Shown here in pieces: positions 1-14,500 of a stretch of DNA of 64,000 bases; the first letter of the stretch is position 1, and the number at the start of each line of letters is the position of its first letter. The DNA is taken from contig SZWC01001580.1 in NCBI GenBank assembly GCA_023375785.1, positions 30,604-94,603 on the forward strand, written 5' to 3'. Position numbers and translations under genes: made by a program. The notes below the pieces were generated by a model. That model saw only the letters and a program-made list of their open reading frames with translations. It did no database searches and was not told the DNA's origin. Source of the stretch: Penium margaritaceum (taxonomy: Eukaryota; Streptophyta; Zygnematophyceae; Desmidiales; Peniaceae).

Positions 1-3000
1 AGTGACGATGACCAAAGGATTTCATTTCGTGTGGTCAATGTTGAAAACTCACAACACGAGTCACAGATATTCAGAGGGGATAGCAATGGTTTCGGAAGAA
101 TAGAAATCAACTATAAAGCACTAAGACCTTCAATACATAGTGACACGGTGTGGTAACCATGTAAAGTGACAAACCAAAGTAGGCATATGTTACTAACCAT
201 GACCAAAAGAATTTCACAGTGTGTGGTCAACGTTGAAAACTCATAACACGATTCACAAATGTTTAGAGGGGAAAACAATGGGTTGGGAACACTAGTTGTC
301 AACTAGCAAGTAAAAAGACCTTCAACAAGTAGTGGCACGGTGTGGCCAGCGTGTACAGTGACCAATCAAAGGATGCACACGTCACTGACTATGACCGAAG
401 AAGTCCACTATGTGTGGTCAACATTGACAACACATAACACGAGTCACAAATGGTCAAAGGGAGAGACAATGGTTTGGGAACCCTATGTATCGACTAGAAA
501 GGACAACGAACTTCAATACGTAGTGGCACGGTGTGGCTACTATGCACACCAAACAACCAAACTAGGCATATGTCACTGACCATGACCAAAGAATTTCAAT
601 ATGGGTGGTCAACGTTCACCAACCATAACACGAGTCAGAAACGGTCAGAGGGGGAAACAATGGTCTGGGAATATCAGTTCTCAACTAGCAACTACAACGA
701 CCTTCAATCAGTAGTAGTACGGTGTGTCTACCATGCACAATGACCGACCAAAGCAGGTATATATACTGCCTTTGACCAAATAATTCCGCTCTGTGTGGTC
801 AACGTTAACAACTCATGATACGAGTCACAAATGGTCAGAGGGGAGAACAATGGGTTGGAAACACCAGGTATCAACTAGCAAGCACAAGGACCTTCAATAA
901 GTTGTGGCACGGTGTGGATACCATGCACGATGACCAACCAAAGTAGGCATATGTCACTGACCATGACCAAAGAATGTCACTATGTGTGGTAAACTTTGAG
1001 AACTCATAACACGAGTCACAAATGGTCAGAGTGGAAGATAATGGTTTGTGAATACTAGTTATCGACTAGGAAGCACAAATACCTTCCATATGTAGTGGCA
1101 CAGTGTGGCTACAATGCACAGTGACCAACCAAAGTATGCATATGTCACTGACCATGACCAAAGAATTTCACTTCATCTGGTCAATGTTGACAACTCACAA
1201 CACGAGTCACAGATAGTCAGAGGGAATAACAATGGCTTGGGAAGACTAGCTATCAGCTAGAAAGCACAAAGACCTTCAATACGTAGTGACACAGCGTGGT
1301 AACCATGTAGAGTGACAAACCAAAGTAGGCATATGTCACTAACCATGACCAAAAGAATTTCACTGTGTGTGGTCAACGTTGAGAACTCATAACACGAGTC
1401 ACAAATGGTTCAGAGGGGGAAACAATGGGTTGGGAACACTAGTTATCAACTAGCAAGTACAAAGACCTTAAACAAGTAGTGGCACAGTGTGGCTAGAGTG
1501 CACAGTGACCAACCAAACGATGCATACGTTACTGACTATGACGGAAGAAATCCACTATGTGTGGTCAACATTGACAACTCATAACACGAGTCACAAATGG
1601 TCAGGTGAAGAGACAATGGTTTGGGAACCCTATTTATCGACTAGAAAGGACAAATAACTTCAATACGTAGTGGCACAGTGTGGCTACTATGCACACCAAA
1701 CAACCAAACTAGGCATATGTCACTGACATGACCAAAGAATTTCAATATGGGTAGTCAACATTGACCAACCATAACACGAATCACAAATGGTCAGAGGGGG
1801 AAACAATGGTCTGGGAATATCAGTTCTCAACTAGCAAGTACAACGACCTTCAATCAGTAGTAGCACGGTGTGGCTACCATGAACAATGACCGAACAAAGT
1901 AGGCATATGTACTGCCTTTGACGAAAGGAATCCGCTGTGTGTGGTCAACGTTGACAACTCATAATACGAGTCACAAATGGTCAGATGGGGGAAACAATGG
2001 TTTGGAAACACCAGGTATCAACGACCAAGCACAATGACCTTCAATAAGTTGTGGCACGGTGTGGATACCATGCACGATGACCAACCAAAGTAGGCATATG
2101 TCACTGACGATGACCAAAGAATGTCACTGTGTGTGGTAAACTTTGACAGCTCATAACACGAGTCACAAATGGTCAGAGTGGAAGATAATGGTTTGTGAAT
2201 ACTAGTTATCCACTAGCAAGTACAAATACCTTCAATATGTAGTGGCACAGTGTGGCTACAATGCACAGTGACCAACCAAAGTATGCATATGTCACTGATC
2301 ATGACCAAAGAATTTCACTTCATGTGGTCAATGTTGACAACTCACAACACGAGTCACAGATACTCAGAGGGGGTAACAATGGTTTGGGAAGGCTAGCCAT
2401 CAACTAGAAAGCACAGATACCTTCAATGCACAGTGAAATGGCGTGGTAACCACGTACAACGACCAACCAAAGTAGGCATATGTCACAGACCATGAGCAAA
2501 AGAATTTCACAGTGAGTGGTCAACGTTGAAAACTCATAACAGGAGTCACAAATGGTCAGAGGGGGAAACAATGGGTTGGGAATACTAGTTATCAACTAGC
2601 AAGTACAAAGACCTTCAACAAGTAGTGGCACGGTGTGGCTAGCGTGAACAGTGACCAACCAAAGGATGCATAAGTAACTGACTATGACCGAAGAAGTCCA
2701 CTATGTGTGGTCAACATTGACAACTCATAACACAAGTCACAAATGGTCAGAAGGAGAGACAATGGTTTGGGAACTCTACTAGAAAGGACAAAAAACTTCA
2801 ATACGTAGTGGCACGGTGTGGCTACTATGCACATCAAACAACCAATCTAGGCATATGTCACTGACCATGACGAAAGAATTTCAATATGGGTGGTCAACGT
2901 TCACAAACCATAACACGAGTCACAAACGGTCAGAGGGGGAAACAATGATCTGGGAATATCAGTTATCAACTAGCAAGTACAACAAACTTCAATCAGTAGT

Positions 3001-6000
3001 AGCACGGTGTGGATACCATGCACAATAACTGACAAAACAAAGCATATGTACTGCCTTTGACCAAAGAAATCCGCTGTGTGTGGTCAACGTTGACAACTCA
3101 TAATACGATTCACAAATGGTAAGAGGCTGAAACAATGGTTTGGGAACACCAGGTATCAACTAACAAGCACAAGGACCTTCAATAATTTGTGGCACGGTGT
3201 GGATACCATGCACGATGACCAACCAAAGTAGGCATATGTCACTGACCATGACCAAAGAATGTCACTATGTGTGGTAAACTTTGACAACTCATAACACGAG
3301 TCACAAATGGTCAGAGTGGAAGATAACGGTTTGTGAATACTAGTTATCGACTAGCAAGTACAAATACCTTCCATATGTAGTGGCACAGTGTGGCTACAAT
3401 GCACAATGACCAACCAAAGTATCCATATGTCACTGACCATGTCCAAAACATTTCAATCCATGTGGTAAATATTGACAACTCACAACACGAGTCACAGATA
3501 GTCAGAGGGGGTAACAATGGTTTGGGAACACTAGATATCAACTAGAAAGCACAAAGACCTTCAATACCTAGTGACACGGCGTGGTCACCATGTACAGTGA
3601 CAAACCAAAGTAGGAATATGTCACTAACCATGACCAAACGAATTTCACAGTGTATGGTCAACGTTGAAAACTCATAACACGAGTAAAAAATGGTCAGAGG
3701 GGGAAAGAATGGGTTGGAAACACTAGCTATCAACTAGCAAGTACAAAGACCTTCAACAAGTAGTGGCACGGTGTGGCTAGCGTTCACAGTGACCAGTCAA
3801 AGGATGCATATGTCACAGACTATGACCGAAGAAGACCACTACGTGTGGTCAACATTGACAACTCATAACACGAGTCACAAATGGTCAGAGGGAGAGACAA
3901 TGGTTTGGGAACCCTATGTATTGAGTAGAAAGGACAAAGAAATTCAAAACATAGTGGCACGGTGTGGCTACTTTGCACACCAAACAACCAAACTAGGCAC
4001 ATGTCACTGACGATAACCAAAGAATTTCAATATGGGTGGTCAACGTTCACCAACCATAACACGAGTCACAAACGTTCAGAGGGGGAAACAATGTTCTGGG
4101 AATATCAGTTCTCAACTAGTAAGTACAACAACCTTCAATCAGTAGTAGCACGGTGTGGCTACCATGCACAATGACAGACCAATGTAGGCATATGTCCTGC
4201 CTTTGACCAAAGAAATCCGTTGTGTGTGGTCAACGTCGACAACTCAAAATACGAGTCACAAATGGTCAGAGGGGGAAACAATGATTTGGGAAAACCAGGT
4301 ATCAAGTAGCAAGCACAAGCACCTTCAATAAGTTGTGGCACGGTGTGGATACCATGCACAAAGACCAACCAAAGTAGGCATATGTCACTGACCATGACCA
4401 AAGAATGTCACTATGTGTGGTAAACTTTGACAACTCATAACACGAGTCACAAATGGTCAGAGTGGAAGACAATGGTTTGTGAGTACTAGTTATCGACTAG
4501 AAAGGACAAATACCTTCAATATGTAGTGGCACAGTGTGGCTACAATGCACAGTGACCAACCAAAGTATGCATATGTCACTGAACATGACGAAAGAATTTC
4601 ACTTCATGTGGTCAACGTTGACAACTCACAACACGAGGCACAGATAGTCAGAGGGGGTAACAATGGATTGGGAACACTAGCTATCAACTAGAAAGAACAA
4701 AGACCTTCAATACGTAGTGACACGGCGTGGTAACCATGTACACTGACCAACCAAAGTAGGCATATGTCACCGACCATGACCAAAAGAATTTCACAGTGTG
4801 TGGTCAACGTTGAAAACTCGTAACACGAGTGAAAAATGGTCAGAGTGGGAATCAATGGGTTGGGAACACTAGTTATCAACTAGCAAGTACAAAAACATTC
4901 AACAAGTAGTGGCACGGTGTGGCTAGCGTGCACAGTGACCAACCAAAGGATGCATAAGTAACTGACTATGACCGAAGAAGTCCACTATGTGTGGTCAACA
5001 TTGACAACACATAATACGAGTCACAAATGGTCAGAGGGAACGAGGGTTTGGGAACCCTATGTATCGACTAAGAAGGACAAATGACTTCAATATGTAGTGG
5101 CACGGTGTGGCTACTGTGCACACCAAACAACCAAACTAGGCATATGTCACTGACCATGACCAAAGAATTTCAATATGGGTGGTCTACGTTCACCAATCAT
5201 AACACGAGTCACAAACGGTCAGAGGGGGAAACAATGATCTGGGAATATCAGTTATCAACCAGCAAGTACAACGACCTTCAATCAGTAGTAGCACGGTGTG
5301 GCTACCATGCACAATGACCGACAAAAGAAGGCATATGTACTGCTTTTGACGAAGTAAATCCGCTGTGTGTGGTAAATGTTGACAACTCATAATACGAGTC
5401 ACAAATGGTCAGAGGTGGAAATAATGGTTTGGGAACACCAGGTATCAACTAGAAAGCACAAATACCTTCAATACGTTGTGGCACGGTGTGGATACCATGC
5501 ACGAAGACCAACCAAAGTAGGCATATGTCACTGACCATGACGAAAGAATGTCACTATGTGTGGTAAACTTTGACAGCTCATAACACGAGTCACAAATGGT
5601 CAGAGTGGAAGATAATGGTTTGTGAGTACTAGTTATCGACTAGCAAGGACAAATACCTTCAATATGTAGTGGCACAGTGTGGCTACAATGCACAGTGACC
5701 AACCAAAGAATGCATATGTCACTGACCATGACGAAAGAATTTCACTTCATGTAGTCAACGTTGACAACTCACAACACGAGTCACAGATAGTCAGAGGGAG
5801 TAACAATGGATTGGGAACACTAGCTATCAACTAGAAAGCACAAAGACCTTCAATACGTAGTGACACGGCGTGGTGACCATGTACACTGACCAACCAAAGT
5901 AGGCGTATGTCACCGACCATGACCAAAAGAATTTCACAGTGTGTGGTCAACGTTGAAAACTCGTAACACGAGTCACAAATGGTCAGAGGGGGAAACAATG

Positions 6001-7852
6001 GGTTTAGAACACTAGTTATCAACTAGCAAGTACAAAAACATTCAACAACTAGTGGCACGGTGTGGCTGGCCTGCACAGCGACAAACCAAAGGATGAATAC
6101 GTCACTGACTTTGACCGAAGAAGTCCACTATGTGTGGTGAACATTGACAACTCATAACACGAGTCACAAATGGTCAGAGGGAGAGACAATGGTTTGGAAC
6201 CCTATGCATCGACTAGAAAGGACAAATAACTTCAATACGTAGTGGCACGGTGTGGCTACTATGCACATCAAACAACCAAACTAGGCATATGTCACTGACC
6301 ATGACCAAAGAATTTCAATATGGGTGGTCAACGTTCACCAACCATAACACGAGTCACAAACGGTCAGAGGGGGAAACAATGATCTGGGAATATCAGTTAT
6401 CAACTAGCAAGTACAACGACCTTCAATCAGTAGTAGCACGGTATGGCTACCATGCACAATGACTGACAAATGAAGGTATACGTACTGCCTTTGACCAAAG
6501 AAATCCGCTGTGTGTGGTCAACGTTGACAACTCATAATACGATTCACAAACGGTCAGAGGCAGAAACAATGGTTTGGTAACACCAGGTATCAACTAACAA
6601 GCACAACGTCCTTCAATTAGTTGTGGCACGGTGTGGATACCATGCACGATGACCAACCAAAGTAGGCATATGTCACTGACCATGACCAAAGAATGTTTCT
6701 ATGTGTGGTAAGCTTTGACAACTCATAAGAGGAGTCACAAATGGTCAGAGTGGAAGATAACGGTTTTTGAATACTAGTTATCGACTAGCAAGTACAAATA
6801 CCTTCCATATGTAGTGGCACAGTGTGGCTACAATGCACAGTGACCAACCAAAGTATCCATATGTCACTGACCATGACCAAAACATTTCACTCCATGTGGT
6901 AAATATTGAAAACTCACAACACGAGTCACAGATAGTCAGAGGGGGTAACAATGGTTTGGGAACACTAGATATCAAGTAGAAAGCACAAAGACCTTCAATA
7001 CCTAGTGACACGGCGTGGTAACCATGTACAGTGACAAACTAAAGTAGGAATATGTCACTAACCATGACCAAACGAATTTCACAGTGTATGGTCAACGTTG
7101 AAAACTCATAACACGATTCAAAAATGGTCAGAGGAGGAAACAATGGGTTGGAAACACTAGCTATCAACTAGCAAGTACAAAGACCTTCAACAAGTAGTGG
7201 CACGGTGTGGCTAGCGTGCACAGTGACCAGTCAAAGGATGCATATGTCACTGACTATGACCGAAGAAGTCCACTACGTGTGGTCAACATTGACAACTCAT
7301 AACACGAGTTAAAAATGGTCAGAGGGAGAGACAATGGTTTGGGAACCCTGTGTATTGACTTGAAAGGACAAAGAAATTCAAAACATAGTGGCACGGTGTG
7401 GCTACTATTTACACCAAACAACCAAACTAGGCATATGTCACTGACCATGACCAAAGAATATCAATATGGGTGGTCATCGTTTACCAACCATAACACGAGT
7501 CACAAACGGTCAGAGGGGGAAACAATGTTCTGGGAATATCAGTTCTCAACTAGCAAGTACAACGACCTTCAATCAGTAGTAGCACGGTGTGGCTACCATG
7601 CACAATGACCGACCAAAGTAGGCATATGTCCTGCCTTTGATCAAAGAAATCCACTGTGTGTGGTCAACGTCGACAACTCATAATACGAGTCACAAATGGT
7701 CAGAGGGGGAAACATTGGTTTGGGAAAACCAGGTATCAACTAGCAAGTACAAGGACCTTCAATAAGTTGTGGCACGGTGTGGATACCATGCACGAAGACC
7801 AACCAAAGTAGGCATATGTCACTGACCATGACCAAAGAATGTCACTATGTGT
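1..7852 (+). repeat. Satellite array block 1, forward, six-monomer HOR
   Basis: Tandem 190-191 bp monomers ordered A-B-C-D-E-F. The F landmark GTGTGGATACCATGCAC recurs near 911, 2058, 3196, 4342, 5485, 6630 and 7776, so the HOR period is 1138-1147 bp. Type-specific marks are: A, TTTCACTTCATGTGG; B, GACACGGCGTGGTAACC; C, GACCGAAGAAGTCCACTATG; D, TATGCACACCAAACAACC; E, AAATCCGCTGTGTG; F, AGAGTGGAAGATAATGG. All types share CATATGTCACTGACC, GGTCAACGTTGAC and CACGAGTCACAAATGGTCAGAG. This forward direction is used as the reference orientation. Short open frames recur because the unit recurs. No gene is supported here. Confidence 0.97.
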
Positions 7853-7870
7853 CATCCTTTGGTCATGGTC
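7847..7870. other. Inversion junction 1 (spacer of a satellite palindrome)
   Basis: The forward F monomer runs to about 7846 (ACCAAAGAATGTCACT). Its reverse complement starts at about 7871 (AGTGACATTCCTTGGT). The 24 bp between carry a second partial copy of TTTGGTCATGGTC. Both arms break at the same point of monomer F, so outward from the centre the order is F, E, D, C, B, A on each side. The arms therefore form a long inverted repeat that stays in HOR register. Confidence 0.85.
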
Positions 7871-10800
7871 AGTGACATTCCTTGGTCATGGTCGGTGACA
7901 TATGCCTACTTTGGTTGGTCATCGTGCATGGTATCCACACCGTGCCACAACTTATTGAAGGTTCTTGTGCTTCCTAGCTGATACCTGGTGTTCCCAAACC
8001 ATTCTTTCCCCCTCTGACCATTTGTGACTCGTATTATGAGTTGTCGACGTTGACCACACACAGCGGATTGATTTGGTCAAAGGCAGTACATATGCCTACT
8101 TTGGTCAGTCATCGTGCATGGTAGCCACACCATGCTACTACTGATCGAAGGTCGTTGTACTTGCTAGTTGAGAACTGACATTCCCAGACCATTGTTTCCC
8201 CCCTCTGACCGCTTGTGACTCGTGTTATGGTTGGTGAACGTTGACCACCCACATTGAGATTCTTTGGTCATGGTCAGTGACATATGCCTAGTTTGGTTGT
8301 TTTGTGTGCATAGTAGCCACACCGTGCCACTATGTATTGAAGTTCGTTATCCTTTCTAGTTGATACATAGGGTTCCCAAACCATTGTCTCTACTCTGACC
8401 ATTTGTGACTCGTGTTATAAGTTGTTAATGTTGACCACACATAGTGGACTTCTTCGGTCATACTTAGTGACGTATGCATCCTTTGGTTGGTCACTCTGCA
8501 CGCTAGCCACACCGTGCCACTACTTGTTGAAGCTCTTTGTACTTGCTAGTTGATAACTAGTGTTCCCAACCCATTATTTCCCTCTTTGACCGTTCGTGAC
8601 TCGTGTTATGAGTTTTCAACATTGACCACACACTCTAAAATTCTTTTGGTCATGGTCGGTGACATATGCCTACTTTGGTTGGTCATTGTACATGGTTACC
8701 ACGCCATGTCACTACGTATTGAATGTCTTTGTGTTTTCTAGTTGATAGCTAGTCTTCCCAAACCATTGTTACCCTGTCTAAATATCTGTGACTCGTTTTG
8801 TGAGTTGTCAAAGTTGATGACATGAAGTGAAATTCCTCGGTCATGATCAGTGACATATGCATACTTTGGTTGGTCACTGTGCATTATAGCCACACTGTGC
8901 CACTACATATTGAAGGTATTTGTACTTGCTAGTCGATAACTAGTATTCACAAACGATTATATTCCACTCTGACCATTTGTGACTCGTGTTATGAGTTGTC
9001 AAAGTTTACCACACATAGTGACATTCTTTGGTCATGGTCAGTGACATATGCCTACTTTGGTTGGTCATCGTGCATGGTATCCACACCGTGCCACAAATTA
9101 TGGAAGGTCCTTGTGCTTGCTAGTTGATACCTGGTGTTCCCAAACCATTGTTCCCCCCTCTGACCATTTATGACTCGTATTATGAGTTGTCAACGTTGAC
9201 CACACACAGCGGATTTCCTTGGTCAGAGGCAGTACATATGCCTACTTTGGTCGGTCATTGTGCATGGAAGTCACACCGTGCTACTACTGATTGAAGGTCG
9301 TTGTACTTGCTAGTTGAGAACTGATATTCCCAGACCATTGTTTCCCCCTCTGACCGTTTGTGACTCCTGATATGGATGGTGAACGTTCACCACCCATATT
9401 GAAATTATTTGGTCATGGTCATTGACATATGCCTAGTTTGGTTGTTTGGTGTGCATAGTAGCCACACCGTGCCACAACGTATTGAAGTTCTTTGTATTTT
9501 CTAGTCGATACATAGGGTTCCCAAACCATTGTATCTCCCTGTGACCATTTGTGACTCGTGTTATGAATTGTCAATGTTGACGACACATAGGGGACGTCTT
9601 CGGTCATAGTCAGTGACGTATGCATCCTTTGGTTGGTCACTGTGCACGCTAGCCACACTGTGCCACTACTTGTTGAAGGCCTTTGTACTTGCTAGTTGAT
9701 AACTAGTGTTCCCAACCCATTGTTTCCCCCTCTGACCATTTGTGACTCGTGTTATGGGTTGTGAACGTTGACCACCCATATTGAAATTCTTTGGTCATGG
9801 TCAGTGAGATATTCCTACTTTGGTTTGTCACTATACATGGTTCCCACGCCGTGTCACTACGTATTGAAGGTCTTTGTACTTTCTTGTTGATAGCTAGTCT
9901 TCCCAAACCATTGTTACCCCCCTCTGACTATCTGTGACTCGTGTTGTGAGTTGTCAACGTTGACCACATAAAGTGAAATTCTTTGGTCATGGTCTGTGAC
10001 ATATGTATGCTTTTGGTTGGTCACTGTGCATGGTAGCCGCACTGTACCAGTACATATTGAAGGTATTTGTACTTGCTAGTCAATAACTAGTATTCACAAA
10101 CCATTATCTTCCACTCTGACCATTTGTGACTCGTGTTATGAGTTGTCAAAGTTTACCACACATAGTGACACTATTTGGTCATGGTCAGTGACATATGCCT
10201 ACTTTGGTTGGTCATCGTGCATGGTATGCACACCGTGCCACAACTTATTGAAGGTCCTTGTGATTTCTAGTTGATACCTGGTGTTCCCAAACCATTGTTT
10301 CCCCCTCTGACCATTTGTGACTCGTATTATGAGTTGTCAACGTTCACCACAAACAGCTCATTTCTTTGGTCAAAGGCAGTACATATGCCTACTTTGGTCG
10401 GTCATTGTGCATGGTAGCCACACCATGCTACTACTGATTGAAGGTCGTTGTACTTGCTAGTTAAGAACTGATATTCCCACACCATTGTTTCTCCCTCTGA
10501 CTGTTCGTGACTTGTGTTATGGTTGGTGAACGTTGACCACCCATATTGAAATTTTTTGGTCATGGTCAGTGACATATGCCTAGTTTGCTTGTTTTGTGTG
10601 GATAGTAGCCACACTGTGCCACTTCGTATTGAAGTTCTTTGTCCTTTCTAGTTGATACATAGGGTTCCCAAACCATTGTCTCTTCCTCTGACCATTTGTG
10701 ACTCGTGATATGAGTTGTCAATGTCGACCACACATAGTGGTATTCTTTGGTCATAGTCAGTGACGTATGCATCCTTTTGATACGTCACTGTGCAGGCTAG

Positions 10801-11047
10801 CCACACCGTGCCACTAGTTGTTGAAGGTCTTTGTACTTGCTTGGTGATAACTAGTGTTCCCGTCCCATAGTTTCCCCCTCTGACCATTTGTGACTCCTGT
10901 TATGAGTTTTCAACGTTGACCACACACTGTGAAATTCTTTTGGTCATGGTTAGTGACATATGCCTACTTTGGTTTGTCACTGTACATGGTTACCACGCCG
11001 TGTTACTATGTATTGAAGGTCTTTGTGCTTTCTAGTTGATAGCTAGT

Positions 11048-11589
11048 NNNNNNNNNNNNNNNNNNNNNNNNNNNNNNNNNNNNNNNNNNNNNNNNNNNNN
11101 NNNNNNNNNNNNNNNNNNNNNNNNNNNNNNNNNNNNNNNNNNNNNNNNNNNNNNNNNNNNNNNNNNNNNNNNNNNNNNNNNNNNNNNNNNNNNNNNNNNN
11201 NNNNNNNNNNNNNNNNNNNNNNNNNNNNNNNNNNNNNNNNNNNNNNNNNNNNNNNNNNNNNNNNNNNNNNNNNNNNNNNNNNNNNNNNNNNNNNNNNNNN
11301 NNNNNNNNNNNNNNNNNNNNNNNNNNNNNNNNNNNNNNNNNNNNNNNNNNNNNNNNNNNNNNNNNNNNNNNNNNNNNNNNNNNNNNNNNNNNNNNNNNNN
11401 NNNNNNNNNNNNNNNNNNNNNNNNNNNNNNNNNNNNNNNNNNNNNNNNNNNNNNNNNNNNNNNNNNNNNNNNNNNNNNNNNNNNNNNNNNNNNNNNNNNN
11501 NNNNNNNNNNNNNNNNNNNNNNNNNNNNNNNNNNNNNNNNNNNNNNNNNNNNNNNNNNNNNNNNNNNNNNNNNNNNNNNNNNNNNNNNN
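11048..11589. other. Assembly gap (542 N)
   Basis: This is a run of Ns inside a B' monomer. The 170 bp before it (10878-11047) and the 170 bp after it (11590-11759) are the same monomer segment and differ at one base. They share rare variants such as GTGTTACTATG where other copies read GTGTCACTACG. The F' to F' distance across the gap is 1857 bp. Removing 542 N and one 170 bp copy leaves 1145 bp, which is one HOR. The two contig ends probably overlap and the gap length is probably arbitrary. Confidence 0.85.
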
Positions 11590-14500
11590 CTCTGACCATT
11601 TGTGACTCGTGTTATGAGTTTTCAACGTTGACCACACACTGTGAAATTCTTTTGGTCATGGTTAGTGACATATGCCTACTTTGGTTTGTCACTGTACATG
11701 GTTACCACGCCGTGTTACTATGTATTGAAGGTCTTTGTGCTTTCTAGTTGATAGCTAGTCTTCCGAATCCATTGTTACCCCCTCTGACTATCTGTGACTC
11801 GTGTTGCGAGTTGTCAACATTGACCACATGAAGTGAAATTCTTCGGTCATGGTCAGTGACATATGCATACTTTGGTTGGTCACTGTGCATGGTAGCCACA
11901 CTGTGCCACTACATATTGAAGGTATTTGTACTTGCTAGTCGATAACTAGTATTCACAAACCATTTTCTTCCACTTTGACTATTTGTGACTCGTGTTATGA
12001 GTTGTCAAAGTTTACCACACATAGTGACATTATTGGTCATGGTCAGTGACATATGCCTACTTTGGTTGGTCATCGTGCATGGTATCCACACCGTGCCACA
12101 ACTTATGGAAGGTCCTTGTGCTTGCTAGTTGATACCTGGTGTTCCCAAACCGTTGTTCCCCCCTCTTACCATTTATGACTCGTATAATGACTTGTCAACG
12201 TTGACCACACACAACGGATTTCCTTGGTCAGAGGCAGAACATATGCGCACTTTGGTCGATCGTTGTGCATGGTGGCCACACCATGCTACTACTGATTGAA
12301 GGTCGTTGTACTTGCTAGTTGATGACTGATATTCCCAGACCATTGTTTCCCCCGTCTGACCATTTGTGACTCGTGTTATGGTTGGCGAACGTTGACGACC
12401 CATATTGCAATTCTTTGGTCATGGTCAGTGACATATGCCTAGTTTGGTTGTTTGGTGTGCATAGTAGCCACACCGTGCCACTACGTATTGAAGTTCTTTG
12501 TCCTTTCTAGTCGGTACATAGGGTTCCAAAACCATTGTCTCTCCCTCTGACCATTTGTGACTCGTGTTATGAGTTATCAATGTTGACCACACATAGTGGA
12601 CTTCTTCGGTCATAATCAGTGACGTATGCATCCTTTGATTGGTCACTGTTTACGCTAGCCACACCGTGCCACTACTGGTTGAAGGTCTTTGTACTTGCTC
12701 ATTGATAAGTAGTGTTCCCAACCCATTGTTTCCCCCTCTGACCATTTGTGACTTGTGTTATGAGTTTACAACGTTGACCACACACTATGAAATTCTTTTG
12801 GTCATGGTCGGTGACATATGCCTACCTTCGTTGGTCATTGTACATGGTTACCACACCGTGTCACTAAGTATTGAATGTCTTTGTGCTTTCTAGTTGATAG
12901 ATAGTCTTCCCAGACCATTGTTACCCCCTCTGACTATCTGAGTCTCGTGTTGTGAGTTGTCAACGTTGACCAAATGAAGTGAAATTCTTTGGTCATGGTC
13001 AGTGACATATGCATACTTTGGTTGAACACTGTGCATTGTAGCCACACCGTGCCACTACATATTGAAGTTATTTGTACTTGCTAGTCGATAACTAGTATTC
13101 ACAAACCATTATCTTTCACTCTGACCATTTATGACTCGTGTTATGAGTTCTCAAAGTTAACCACACATAGTGACATTCTTTGGTCATGGTCAGTGACATA
13201 TGCCTGCTTTGGTTGGTCATCGTGCATGGTACTCACATCGTGCCACAACTTATTGAAGGTCCTTGTGCTTGCTAGTTGATTCCTGGTGTTCCCAAACCAT
13301 TGTTTCCTTCTCTGACCATTTGTGACTCGTATTATGAGTTGTCAACGTTGACCACGCACAGCGGATTTCTTTGGTCAAAGGCAGTACATATGCCTACTTT
13401 GGTCGGTCGTTATGCATGGTAGCCACGCTGTGCTACTACTGACTGAAGGTTGTTGTACATGTTAGTTGAGAACTGATATTCCCAGACCATTGTTCCCCCC
13501 CCTGACCGTTTGTGACCCGTGTTATGGTTGGTGAACGTTGTTCACTCATATTGAAATTCTTTGGTCATGGTCAGTGACACATGCCTAGTTTGGTTGTTTG
13601 GTGTGCATAGTAGCCACACCGTGTCACTACGTATTGAAGTTTTTTGTCCTTTCTAGTTGATACATAGGATTCCCAAGCCATTGTCTCTCCCTCTGACCAT
13701 TTGTGACTCGTGCTATGAGTTGTCAATGCCGACCTCACATAGTGGACTTCTCGGTCATAGTCAGTGACATATGCATCCTTTGGTTGGTCACTCTGCACGC
13801 TAGCCACACCGTGCCACTACTTGTTAACTGTCTTTGTACGTGCTAGTTGATAACTAGTGTTCCCAATCCATTGTTTCCCCCTCTGACCATTTGTGACTTG
13901 TGTTATGAGTTTTTAACGTTGACCACACACTGTGAAATTCGTTTGGACATGGTTATTGACATGTGCCTACTTTGGTTTGTCACTGTACATGGTTACCACG
14001 CCGTGTCACTACGTATTGAAGGTCTTTGTGCTTTCTAGTTGATAGCCAGTCTTCCCAAAGCATTATTACCCCCTCTGACTATCTGTGAGTTGTCAACATT
14101 GACCACATGAAGCGAAATTCGTTGGTCATGGTCGGTGACATATGCATAGTTTGGTTGGTGACTGTGCATTGTAGCCACACTGTGCCACTACATATGTATG
14201 GTACTTGTACTTGCTAGACAATAACTAGAATTCACAAACCATAATCTTCCACTCTGACCATTTGTGACTCGTGGTATGCATTGTCAATGTTTACCACACA
14301 GTGACATTCTTTGGTCATGGTCAGTGACACATGCCTACTTTGGTTGGTCATCGTGCATGGTATCCACACCGTGCCACAACTTATTGAAGGTCCTTGTGCT
14401 TGCTAGTTGATACCTGGTGTTCCCAAACCATTGTTTTCCCCTCTGACCATCTGTGACTCGTATTATGAGTTGTCAACGTTGACCACACACAGCGGATTTC

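Noticed and set aside
340-579. Recurrent 60-97 codon open frames throughout the satellite (for example 340-579, 531-743 and dozens of others), which look like a protein family
   Set aside because: They recur because the DNA repeats. They appear on both strands, start at many different phases, overlap, and break freely between copies. Monomers of 190-191 bp do not preserve frame. There is no sign of selection on protein.
1-7852. Possible CRISPR array, because of regularly spaced repeats
   Set aside because: Repeat units are contiguous 190 bp monomers without unique spacers, in a eukaryotic setting.
11006-11637. Long open frames across the N run (189-201 codons)
   Set aside because: They consist of undetermined codons in an assembly gap.
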